Origin: Anaerolineaceae bacterium
GTDB lineage: Bacteria > Chloroflexota > Anaerolineae > Anaerolineales > Anaerolineaceae
Length of the DNA: 64,000 nucleotides
Assembly (NCBI GenBank): GCA_016936755.1
Contig: JAFGXF010000045.1
Span: forward strand, 1 to 64,000
Reading direction: 5' to 3'
Shown one piece after another: positions 10,062-19,344 of the stretch; position 1 is the first letter of the stretch, and each line of letters starts with the position of its first letter. The position numbers and the translations under genes are program-made. A model generated the notes under the pieces. The model was not told the origin of the DNA. It worked only from the letters and a program-made list of their open reading frames with translations, and searched no databases.

Positions 10062-11508
10062 AAAAAGAATCTGGATCAGTGCAGACCATGGCATGGCGGT
10101 GATATATTTTCTGCAAAGCGGATTGATTTCCACGTTACTCGAGGCTGGTGTGGAAGTAGTAATACTGACTGACGATAGCCTGATCGACAAAATAAAAATC
10201 AACTTTGCCCAACATAAGGTTCGGGTTGAAGGCTTGTTGTTTAAACAAGCGCGCGAGTATGAATTGTTCCATCAAGAGCAACAATGGTGGTTGAACTTCC
10301 TCCGTCGTGTAGGCAGCTCTGCCAAAATAAATATTGCCGCTCAAAGCAGTTATATTCGCCAGGTAGCAGTTGAGGAGTCTAACAGACGGCGGATGTGGAT
10401 GCCGTTGGCCTGGTTGATCATAGCCGGCATGCGGATCTCAAGGCCGATACGCAATCTTGTGCGTAAACTGCAGGCAAGATTCATACCCACTTATTATGAT
10501 TCACTTTTTTCGCGTTTACCACCTGACCTGGTAATTACCGCCACTCCTGGTTGGCGTTATGACCGGTACTTGTTACGAGTATCCAATCAGAAAGGAATAC
10601 CCACTGCTTCAGCAATTGTTGGTTGGGACCCACCCTCCAGTTATGGTCTCCCGGGAGCTGAGGTCGATTTCATTACCTGCTGGTCCAATAATCAGAAACA
10701 GGAGTTGGTAGATGGTTCAGATTGGAAACCGGATCGGGTGAATGTGGGTGGTGTGCCCGCATACGATGGTTATTTCGCGAAACGCTGGATCATGCCGCGA
10801 GAAGATTATTTTCGTATGCATGGGTTGGATCCAAAGCGAAAATTAATCAGTTACGCTGCCAGTTTTGTATCCTTTTCACCCAACTTTCAGAACATCCAAA
10901 CACTGGCAGATTTAATAAATCAAGATGCCCTGATCAAACCCGCTCAATTATTGGTTCGTCTTCACCCAAATCATTTTTGGAATTATCCACTTTACCAACA
11001 GGAAGCTGATGCCATTCGGGAACTGGGAAAACAGTATCCTCATATTCATGTAGTGGAACCGGTACCGCTTGGTGGCGAATTGGGCTATTACTCTGGGGAG
11101 GATATGCCAGAAAAGTCTTCCATGATGGCTTATTCGGATGTATTCACGACGGTTTATTCCACCATGGTTGTTGAAGCAGCAATTCATGGCTGCCCGATTG
11201 TCAGCATATGCATCGATCAACCTGGTGGATGGAATACGCCACGTAAATATTCGCTGGCGTTATCGAAAATCGGCAATTGGCCCACGCATCAGCGCTTTCG
11301 GGCTTCTGGTGCGGGCAAGGTGGTTGTTAATAAAGAAGGCCTTTGCACTGTTATCAATCATTATCTGCAGGATGAACAAGCTGAAGCGGATCGACGCCGG
11401 CAATTTGTTATTCAAGAATGCACCTATGTGGATGGTTCAGCGGGCAAAAAGACAGCGGAATTCTTTCTAAGTATCATCGGTCAGATACCAGAGCATAGGA
11501 GTGGTTGA
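10054..11508 (+). CDS. GT-B-like surface polysaccharide biosynthesis protein
   Basis: LLVRLHPNHFW and VFTTVYSTMVVEAAIHGCPIVS resemble CDP-glycerol/capsule GT-B proteins. Confidence 0.55.
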   Translation: MDKKRIWISADHGMAVIYFLQSGLISTLLEAGVEVVILTDDSLIDKIKINFAQHKVRVEGLLFKQAREYELFHQEQQWWLNFLRRVGSSAKINIAAQSSYIRQVAVEESNRRRMWMPLAWLIIAGMRISRPIRNLVRKLQARFIPTYYDSLFSRLPPDLVITATPGWRYDRYLLRVSNQKGIPTASAIVGWDPPSSYGLPGAEVDFITCWSNNQKQELVDGSDWKPDRVNVGGVPAYDGYFAKRWIMPREDYFRMHGLDPKRKLISYAASFVSFSPNFQNIQTLADLINQDALIKPAQLLVRLHPNHFWNYPLYQQEADAIRELGKQYPHIHVVEPVPLGGELGYYSGEDMPEKSSMMAYSDVFTTVYSTMVVEAAIHGCPIVSICIDQPGGWNTPRKYSLALSKIGNWPTHQRFRASGAGKVVVNKEGLCTVINHYLQDEQAEADRRRQFVIQECTYVDGSAGKKTAEFFLSIIGQIPEHRSG

Positions 11509-13288
11509 CAGCATCATTATGACAAACGAGTCGATAAAAAGCAGAAGGGGCAAACTACTTACCCTTATTGATCGTCCATGGGTCAGTAACTTGCTTGTTG
11601 TCATATATTTCACGATGATAACCATCTTGATGACGTGGCCGTTGGCATTAAAGATGGGAGACCACCTGTTAGGGTATGTGGGTGATAATATCTATTTTGT
11701 CTGGTTGATCGATTGGTTCAAGCGCGCGTTGTTCGAGTTGCATGTTTCACCCTTTTTTGCTCCTTTTCTAAATTACCCCGAAGGATGGAGCCTGGCGTAC
11801 ACTGAAATCGCACCCATCATGGTGGTGATGGCTATTCCCTTTGCTCTGGTTGGGGGAGCGGCGTTTGGATACAATGCTGTCTTAATGCTCACATTTATCC
11901 TGGCAGGGATGGGAATGTACTTATGGATAAAAAGAGTGACAAACAGTAAAGCAGCTGGTTTGGTCGCCGGCACCATTTATGCTTTCGTGCCATACCATAT
12001 GGCACATGCCTTGATCGGCCATTTCCACATCATGGGTGTTCAGTGGTTCCCATTCTATTTTATGGGATTATATGAAATTCTTAAAGGCCGGGAAAACAAT
12101 TGGAAGGATGCTGCCCTTGCTGGTGTTTTCCTGGGCTTAATTGCCCTGACATCCATATATTACACATACATGGCATTGCTGACGACCACTTTTCTCATTA
12201 TGGTTTATTTGGCTTTTTTTGATCGGCGCCAGATCGTTAACCGTAAGTTCTGGTCGAATATGGCAATTTTTATTGTCTCCGGCCTTCCATTACTTTTACT
12301 CGGTGTATTACCATTCATTAACTTATCCAGTCAGGGGTTGATGCGTGAATTTGCGATGGAATACTCGAAACAGTATTCGGCCAGTGTGACCGACTTCTTT
12401 CTTCCATCAACAGACCATTTCTTGTGGGGTGGTTGGATAGGATCTCACTTCGATCGAAGCCAATGGATCGAAGCCACGCTGTATATGGGCGTTGTCTCAT
12501 CGTTTTTGGCATTGCTGGCATTCGTTGTACGTAAACAGCTGAATGATCACAAGGTATTGTGGTTGTCTATTATCGGTGGGTTATTCACTTTCATGCTGGC
12601 ATTGGGGTTGAATCTGTATTGGCTAAATCAACCCGTAACCATTACGCTACCCGAATTCCTGCAATCCTTTCTGGAACGAGAAACCATACCGGCCAGGCTT
12701 CCTGGATATTACCTTTACCTGTACTTGCCATTTTATGCAAAAATGCGGGTCTGGATGCGTTTTGGGATCTATGTATTACTGTTTTTAAGCAGTATAGCAG
12801 GGCTGGGAGCGGCCTGGCTTATAAGGAATGTGGCCCGGAAATGGCGATTGGCATTAACTATTTTATTAACCACATTGGTCATTTTTGAATTCTACCCGGG
12901 ACCATATGAAGCCTTTTTTTCAGTTACCGGGCGGCCGGTGGATTACTGGCTAGCAAAACAACCTGGTGCTGGAGCGGTAGCGCAGTTCCCATTTGAGCTT
13001 GAATCTGTCCAGGAATATATCTATTTCCAGGGCGTGCACCAGAAACCATATCTGGGCGGATTCTTCAATGCTTTCCCCCCCCCTCAATTTCTGGCAATCA
13101 AACCCATCATGGATACTTTTCCAGAAAGGGGCAGCATAGAACTTCTTAAGGATCTCGGGGTGGAATATGTTTTAATCGAAGGTGGATACTATGAGGATAT
13201 TGGAAAGATCCTGTCTATAGCTGAAACAAACGGGCTGAAGGTCATTCAACAATTCAATGATGATTACATTCTGGTGTTTGATGAGTAA
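11501..13288 (+). CDS. Polytopic membrane glycosyltransferase-like protein (GT-C type)
   Basis: Multiple hydrophobic TM segments with C-terminal soluble part; overlaps preceding gene; contains a C9 tract at 13075-13083. Confidence 0.6.
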   Translation: MVDSIIMTNESIKSRRGKLLTLIDRPWVSNLLVVIYFTMITILMTWPLALKMGDHLLGYVGDNIYFVWLIDWFKRALFELHVSPFFAPFLNYPEGWSLAYTEIAPIMVVMAIPFALVGGAAFGYNAVLMLTFILAGMGMYLWIKRVTNSKAAGLVAGTIYAFVPYHMAHALIGHFHIMGVQWFPFYFMGLYEILKGRENNWKDAALAGVFLGLIALTSIYYTYMALLTTTFLIMVYLAFFDRRQIVNRKFWSNMAIFIVSGLPLLLLGVLPFINLSSQGLMREFAMEYSKQYSASVTDFFLPSTDHFLWGGWIGSHFDRSQWIEATLYMGVVSSFLALLAFVVRKQLNDHKVLWLSIIGGLFTFMLALGLNLYWLNQPVTITLPEFLQSFLERETIPARLPGYYLYLYLPFYAKMRVWMRFGIYVLLFLSSIAGLGAAWLIRNVARKWRLALTILLTTLVIFEFYPGPYEAFFSVTGRPVDYWLAKQPGAGAVAQFPFELESVQEYIYFQGVHQKPYLGGFFNAFPPPQFLAIKPIMDTFPERGSIELLKDLGVEYVLIEGGYYEDIGKILSIAETNGLKVIQQFNDDYILVFDE

Positions 13289-13362
13289 AGAATTGTATTT
13301 ATTCCAACCATCCCTCAACCCAACGATTATGTACATGGGAATGGGCGACAAGGAATATTAGG

Positions 13363-14595
13363 ATGAAAAAGCAGAAAAGTGAAGTATTGGCAATCATCCC
13401 AGCTCGCGGTGGTTCAAAAGGCATCCCTCGGAAAAATGTCCGCGACTTGGCTGGATTTCCACTGATCGGTTTTTCAATTGCGAGTGCACGTGCATCCACA
13501 TTCGTGACACGAGTTATCGTAACAACGGATGATGAAGAGATTGCTGCGATAGCCCGACAACTTGACGCGGAAGTCCCTTTCATGCGGCCGCTTGATTTGG
13601 CAATGGATGATACTCGTGATTTACCGGTTTTTCAGCATGCCCTGAACTGGCTCACGGAGAACGAGAATTATCAACCGGATATCGTAGTTCACTTGAGACC
13701 CACCACCCCAACCAGGAAGCGCGGCTCCATCGATCAAGCTGTAAAGATATTTTTGGATAACCCTCACATCGACTCAGTTCGATCGGTCATTATTCCAAAT
13801 GAAAATCCGTTTAAAATGTGGAAGATACTATCGGATGGTCGAATGGAACCGCTGATTTCGCATAAAGTTGTTAGCGAGGCGTATAATGCACCACGCCAGA
13901 CCTTGCCAATTGCTTATTGGCACAATGGCCAGATCGATGTGGTCAGCCCAACGACCATACTCGAAAAAAAATCGATGTCAGGAGATATGATATTACCGAT
14001 TGTGCTGGACCCCGCTTATTCACTCGATATTGATACTAATGAGAATTGGCAATACGCCGAATGGGTTATCCGTTCACGAAAACTGGATATGGATTACCCG
14101 GGCAAACTGCTGAGACCCTGGCCGAAAAAAGTATCCCTGGTCGTATTCGATTTTGATGGTGTTATGACAGACAACCGGGTATGGGTGGATGAGGGTGGGC
14201 ATGAAATGGTCGCGGCCAACCGTTCAGACAGTTACAGTATCTCCCGGTTAAGAGCACAAAGCATCCCACTACTGGTAATTTCCACTGAAACAAATCCAGT
14301 AGTGGAAGCCCGCTGTCGCAAGATGAAAATTGATTGCATCCAAGGTGTAAAAGATAAGGCAATGGTTTTAAAGGATGTGCTGGAAAGCAAAAGAATTGCT
14401 GCACATGAGACGATATTTGTAGGTAATGATATAAATGATCTGGGTTGTTTTGAATTGGTTGGATTTGCCGTAGCGGTCGCAGATGCATTGCCAGAGGTGG
14501 TTAGTCAGGCGGATATGGTTCTGACTCATAAGGGTGGCCATGGTGCTGTGCGTGAAATTTGTGAGTTGGTTTTGGATATGCTTGCCAAGAATTAA
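13363..14595 (+). CDS. Bifunctional CMP-acylneuraminate synthetase / KdsC-like HAD phosphatase
   Basis: N-term AIIPARGGSKGIPRKNVRDLAGFPL (canonical NeuA P-loop); C-term LVVFDFDGVMTD and FVGNDINDLGCFELVG (KdsC/HAD motifs). Confidence 0.9.
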   Translation: MKKQKSEVLAIIPARGGSKGIPRKNVRDLAGFPLIGFSIASARASTFVTRVIVTTDDEEIAAIARQLDAEVPFMRPLDLAMDDTRDLPVFQHALNWLTENENYQPDIVVHLRPTTPTRKRGSIDQAVKIFLDNPHIDSVRSVIIPNENPFKMWKILSDGRMEPLISHKVVSEAYNAPRQTLPIAYWHNGQIDVVSPTTILEKKSMSGDMILPIVLDPAYSLDIDTNENWQYAEWVIRSRKLDMDYPGKLLRPWPKKVSLVVFDFDGVMTDNRVWVDEGGHEMVAANRSDSYSISRLRAQSIPLLVISTETNPVVEARCRKMKIDCIQGVKDKAMVLKDVLESKRIAAHETIFVGNDINDLGCFELVGFAVAVADALPEVVSQADMVLTHKGGHGAVREICELVLDMLAKN

Positions 14596-14633
14596 TCAAG
14601 AACAGGGTAAAATTTACTTAGGAGAGAAGGTTA

Positions 14634-15503
14634 ATGAAAGAAGTTCAAATCGGCAAATTCACAGTCGGGGAGGGGCACCCCACCTTTATTGTGGCAGAAA
14701 TTGGTATCAACCATAATGGAGATATCAACATCACCAAAGATCTCATTCGTGTTGCCAAGCATGCCGGGGTTGACGCTGTCAAGTTTCAAAAACGAACACC
14801 TGAACTGTGCGTTCCAGTTGAACAACGTGATCAAATGCGGGAAACCCCCTGGGGTTATATCTCCTATATGGAATACAGGCAAAAAGTGGAATTTGGCGGA
14901 ACCGAATATCAAGAGATTGATCGGTTTTGCAGAGAAACGGGAATTACATGGTTTGCTTCTGTTTGGGATGAAGAAGCGGTAAATTTCCTGGAACCATTTT
15001 CCCCGGTTTGTTATAAAATCCCATCTGCCTCATTAACGGATCATTCTTTATTGAAGCACATTCAAAAAACAGGGAGGCCAGCGATTCTTTCCACCGGCAT
15101 GTCCACCGATGAGCAAATTAGTGATGCGGTCAAAGTAATCGGAATGGACAACTTAATCATTGCCCATTCCACCAGCACCTATCCATGTGATCCTGATGAA
15201 TTGAACCTGAAAATGATCCAAACATTGCGCTCACAATACCCCTGTCCGGTGGGTTATTCAGGACATGAGGTGGGTTTGATAACAACCGTGGTGGCTGTAA
15301 GTTTGGGCGCATGCATGGTGGAACGCCACATCACACTTGACCGTGCCATGTGGGGCAGTGATCAAGCAGCTTCAATTGAACCCGGAGGCCTTGAACGACT
15401 TGTTAAGTATGTGCGTGTAACCGAACAAGCACTCGGCGATGGTATTAAAAAGGTATATGATAGTGAGTTACCGCATTTAAGGAAATTGCGACGAATCCAT
15501 TAA
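14634..15503 (+). CDS. NeuB-family synthase lacking a SAF domain
   Basis: FIVAEIGINHNGD, AVKFQKRTPELC, YKIPSASLTD, ILSTGMSTDEQI, GYSGHEVG, ERHITLDRAMWGSDQAASIEP; ends at 289 aa. Confidence 0.9.
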   Translation: MKEVQIGKFTVGEGHPTFIVAEIGINHNGDINITKDLIRVAKHAGVDAVKFQKRTPELCVPVEQRDQMRETPWGYISYMEYRQKVEFGGTEYQEIDRFCRETGITWFASVWDEEAVNFLEPFSPVCYKIPSASLTDHSLLKHIQKTGRPAILSTGMSTDEQISDAVKVIGMDNLIIAHSTSTYPCDPDELNLKMIQTLRSQYPCPVGYSGHEVGLITTVVAVSLGACMVERHITLDRAMWGSDQAASIEPGGLERLVKYVRVTEQALGDGIKKVYDSELPHLRKLRRIH

Positions 15504-15525
15504 GTGAAGTGAAAAGGAGAATAGC

Positions 15526-15747
15526 ATGATAGATTTATCAATAATTGTTAAAAGTGTTTACCCAGATATTTCAGCTGATGGCATGTTGTATCTTGATCCG
15601 GGATCTGGTAGTTTTCTTCTCCAGATTTTGATTGCGACAATAGCAGGCGCTGGCATTTTCATTGCCGCTTCTTGGCGCAAGGTGAAGGCCTTCTTCATCC
15701 GCATATTTAAAAAAGGACAGACTCCCACAAAAACAAAAAAGACTTAA
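15526..15747 (+). CDS. Small membrane protein (73 aa) with YLDPGSGS motif
   Basis: MLYLDPGSGSFLLQILIATIAGAGIFIAASWRKVKAFFIRIFKK: one TM helix plus basic tail; tightly spaced between genes on the same strand. Confidence 0.7.
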   Translation: MIDLSIIVKSVYPDISADGMLYLDPGSGSFLLQILIATIAGAGIFIAASWRKVKAFFIRIFKKGQTPTKTKKT

Positions 15748-15748
15748 G

Positions 15749-17131
15749 ATGAGTAAAATGGAAAACGTCTCAGGATCATTTCGTGACCCCAATGGGTTTC
15801 TTTTTACCCGTGGAAAAACGCTATATCGACAGGTCAATAAAGCTTATCAGAAGCACTACAAACTTCTGATGACTTCAGGCTTGTATTCCAGGTTGGTTGA
15901 TGATGGTCTGTTAGTCAAGCACGAGGAAACCAGTCAATCGCCGCTGAACCAGACATTGGCATACAAAGTAATTAAACCCGAGACAATTGGATTCATTAGT
16001 TATCCGTATGAGTGGTGTTTCAGTCAGTATAAAGATGCCGCACTATGTACTTTATCCATTATGAAGCACGCGCTTGAGTTTAATATGGTCTTAAAGGATG
16101 CCAGTGCATATAACATCCAATTTCTTAATGGCATGCCCCTGTTGATTGACACGCTTTCATTTGAAAAATATCAAGAGGGTTATCCATGGGTTGCCTACCG
16201 TCAATTCTGCCAGCATTTTCTTGCTCCTTTGGCATTAATGGCAAACACCGATATTCGGATGAGTCAGTTGATGCGAGTGTACATTGATGGTGTTCCACTC
16301 GATCTGGCAAGCTCTCTGCTTCCAGCGAAAACCAAGTTCAACCTGGGATTGCAAGCACATATTCATTTGCATGCATCTGCTCAGAAACGTTATGCGGGCA
16401 AGGATATTAAAAAAGTAGTGCAGCAACGAAAAGTTTCCAGGATGGCTTTTTCGGGTTTGGTAAACAGTTTGGAATCCACCGTGAAAAGTCTTGACTGGAA
16501 ACCGGAAGGAACTGAATGGGCTGAATATTATTCAGGAACAAATTACACAGATACAGCTTTTGAGTCCAAGAAAACATTACTAGAGGACTTGATCTCGATA
16601 GCTAAACCAAAGTCCATCTGGGATCTGGGAGCGAATACCGGTATTTTTAGCCGTGTGGCTACTAGTCAGGGAATAACAACCATCTCTTTTGATGTTGATC
16701 CGGCTGCAGTGGAAATTAATTATCTCGAATCAAAAAAGGCCAAGGAAAAGCATATACTCCCACTTTTGCTGGATCTAACGAATCCAAGCCCCGCCATTGG
16801 CTGGGCAAATGAAGAACGTCTGTCCTTTAAGCAACGCGCTCCAACTAATTTGACCATGGCGCTGGCACTTATCCACCATATGGCTATTTCTAACAATGTT
16901 CCTCTTCCTTCACTGGCAGAATTCTTCAGCCGATTGTCTCGATATCTCATCATTGAGTTCGTCCCTAAAGAAGACAGCCAGGTCCAACGGCTCCTGGTCA
17001 GCCGCGAAGATATATTTCCCAATTATCACCAGGAAGGCTTTGAGGATGCATTTAAGGCATATTATCGTGTGATTAAAGCGCTGCCAATCCCAGAGACAAA
17101 ACGCAGGTTGTACTTAATGGAGCGTCATTGA
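15749..17131 (+). CDS. SAM-dependent methyltransferase, NoeA-like
   Basis: SIWDLGANTGIFSRVATSQGITTISFDVDP SAM motif; N-term SGSFRDPNGFLFTRGKTLYRQVN resembles NoeA-like methyltransferases. Confidence 0.75.
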   Translation: MSKMENVSGSFRDPNGFLFTRGKTLYRQVNKAYQKHYKLLMTSGLYSRLVDDGLLVKHEETSQSPLNQTLAYKVIKPETIGFISYPYEWCFSQYKDAALCTLSIMKHALEFNMVLKDASAYNIQFLNGMPLLIDTLSFEKYQEGYPWVAYRQFCQHFLAPLALMANTDIRMSQLMRVYIDGVPLDLASSLLPAKTKFNLGLQAHIHLHASAQKRYAGKDIKKVVQQRKVSRMAFSGLVNSLESTVKSLDWKPEGTEWAEYYSGTNYTDTAFESKKTLLEDLISIAKPKSIWDLGANTGIFSRVATSQGITTISFDVDPAAVEINYLESKKAKEKHILPLLLDLTNPSPAIGWANEERLSFKQRAPTNLTMALALIHHMAISNNVPLPSLAEFFSRLSRYLIIEFVPKEDSQVQRLLVSREDIFPNYHQEGFEDAFKAYYRVIKALPIPETKRRLYLMERH

Positions 17132-18765
17132 GGGCGACCAGAGAAAAGTCCGGTTTTTTTTTCAGGGGTAGTGTTTTTATTCGACAAATGACTGTTTCAG
17201 CGAGGCAGTCATTTAATGACCGCCGAATCCTCAAATTGGATTCAGAAATTGCCCGTATCACTTCACAAACTAATAATACCGCACCCATTGTAATCTTCAA
17301 TGCTTCTACAAGAATAACCGGACTGAGCCAAAATGCTGCGTTTGCTCTTTTAACTGCATGGGCGTTGAGGTTATCAGGCCAGAGAGTGATTCAATTTATT
17401 TGTTCTCAGGGCATGAAACAATGCATATTGGGCACCAGCCGTGAGAATGTATGGCGGAATCCCCCATGCAAAAGTTGCATGGCGCAATCTCAACGCTTCT
17501 TCAGGAATAGCGAACAGGTAACATTTACCTACCATGAGGTCCTGCCTTTGAAGTCTGCAATCGAGAGTTTGAACATCCAACAACTGGCAACCTTCTCGTA
17601 TGAGGGGGTGGGTCTGGGTGAAATGGTATTACCTTCAATCCGCTGGGTGCTCAGACGACATCATCTTTTTGACGACCACAATACAAAACACCTCTACCGG
17701 CAGTTCATTCTTTCTGCCTGGAGCGTGATCAAAAACTTTGAAGAATTAATAACTAGGAATAAACCCAAAGCAGTTTTGGTTTTCAATGGTATGTTCTTCC
17801 CTGAGGCAGCTGTACGTCATGTGGCATTAAAGAACAACATTCGGGTGATCACCCATGAGGCCGGCATTCAATCTTTTTCCGGATTCTTTACCGAGGGCGA
17901 AGCGACCGCGTACCCATTATCAATCCCCCATAACTATAAGTTATCAGCGGCTCAAAATAAACAGCTGGATTCTTATCTTGAAAAACGCTTTGAAGGTAAA
18001 TTTTCCATGGCAGATGTTCAATTTTGGCCGCAAATGAATGATCTTGGTAGTGACCTGTTGAATGATATTCAGCGATATCAACAACTCGTAAGTATTTTTA
18101 CCAATGTTATTTTTGACACCAGCCAGCCACATTCGAATACCCTTTATTCGGATATGTTCGAATGGTTAGATAGCCTGCTGCCTGTTATTAATCAGTATCC
18201 TAAAACTCTTTTTGTGATACGAGCCCACCCAGACGAAACACGTCCAGGCAAGACAAGTCAGGAAACAGTGGCCGATTGGACTAAACATCGGGAGTTACAA
18301 ATCTATGAAAATGTACGGTTTATTAACCCCGAACAATACCTCAATTCTTATGAATTGATCAAAAAAGCGAAATTCGTGTTGGTTTATAATTCCACGGTTG
18401 GACTTGAAGCAGCCATTCTGGGGGTTCCCGTATTGTCGGCCGGCAGGGCGCGTTTTACACAATATCCTACCGTTACATTTCCGAAAACACGCGTTGCTTA
18501 TCTAAAAAAGCTTGATGAATTCATGAAAGCGAAAAGTATAAAAAGAGTGCCATCCCAACAAACCCAGGCAAGAAGGTTTCTGTATTTCCAGCTTTTTAAG
18601 ACATCACTGCCTTTCAATAAATACTTACAAGCCGATGGAATCTGGCGTGGCTTTGTTAGATTGACCAATTTCGGACCGGATCAATTAAGAGCAGAAAATT
18701 CAGAAACCATGCGGGTGCTAATTGAGGGGATAATTTCCGGCAAGCCATTCCTGGCGAGTGAATGA
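17128..18765 (+). CDS. GT-B-like capsular polysaccharide biosynthesis protein
   Basis: LFVIRAHPDETRPGK and FVLVYNSTVGLEAAILGVPVLSAG motifs. The start is uncertain: TTG at 17128 or ATG around 17188. Confidence 0.6.
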   Translation: MRATREKSGFFFRGSVFIRQMTVSARQSFNDRRILKLDSEIARITSQTNNTAPIVIFNASTRITGLSQNAAFALLTAWALRLSGQRVIQFICSQGMKQCILGTSRENVWRNPPCKSCMAQSQRFFRNSEQVTFTYHEVLPLKSAIESLNIQQLATFSYEGVGLGEMVLPSIRWVLRRHHLFDDHNTKHLYRQFILSAWSVIKNFEELITRNKPKAVLVFNGMFFPEAAVRHVALKNNIRVITHEAGIQSFSGFFTEGEATAYPLSIPHNYKLSAAQNKQLDSYLEKRFEGKFSMADVQFWPQMNDLGSDLLNDIQRYQQLVSIFTNVIFDTSQPHSNTLYSDMFEWLDSLLPVINQYPKTLFVIRAHPDETRPGKTSQETVADWTKHRELQIYENVRFINPEQYLNSYELIKKAKFVLVYNSTVGLEAAILGVPVLSAGRARFTQYPTVTFPKTRVAYLKKLDEFMKAKSIKRVPSQQTQARRFLYFQLFKTSLPFNKYLQADGIWRGFVRLTNFGPDQLRAENSETMRVLIEGIISGKPFLASE

Positions 18766-19337
18766 TACAGGAACACAAATTACCCGAGTTATTAACAATA
18801 GATAGCATGCCGCCGGTTGATGGATTGGCAGTACCGGATTTCTTCTTCCTTGTGATCAAAAAACCGGCACCATTGGCTGGTATGTGTCAGCCTACATCTA
18901 CCACACCATGGAACTGGCTCTTTAAAATCGGTTTGCAGCAGGTGATCTGTCTGACAGAAAGACCTCCAGCATATATTCCAGACCCACTCCAGATTGCTGG
19001 TCATTTTCCTCTCCAGGATCTTTATCATGGAAAATCACCCATCGATCATGAAGCAGAGAAGGAAAAGGTGTATCAGGCAAGTTACCTGGTAAAAGATCTG
19101 ATCATCCAACAAATCGGAGTCCTGGTTCACTGCATAGGCGGAATCGGACGCACAGGCACAGTGATTGGTTGTACATTGAGAGGGCTGGGATATAATTCAC
19201 CTCAGGTACTTTCCTATCTGGATCGCCTTAATCGGCTGCGTGGAACAAGGAATGGTTGGCCAGAATCGGAGTGGCAGACTGAAGTAATTCTCCAATTCCC
19301 CGTGAACCGTAGTGACCCATCCAGTGTATCAAGGTAA
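18762..19337 (+). CDS. Protein tyrosine / dual-specificity phosphatase-like protein
   Basis: Cx5R loop VLVHCIGGIGRTGTVIG; upstream DLYHGKSPID could supply a general acid Asp. Confidence 0.75.
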   Translation: MIQEHKLPELLTIDSMPPVDGLAVPDFFFLVIKKPAPLAGMCQPTSTTPWNWLFKIGLQQVICLTERPPAYIPDPLQIAGHFPLQDLYHGKSPIDHEAEKEKVYQASYLVKDLIIQQIGVLVHCIGGIGRTGTVIGCTLRGLGYNSPQVLSYLDRLNRLRGTRNGWPESEWQTEVILQFPVNRSDPSSVSR

Positions 19338-19344
19338 ATCATCT

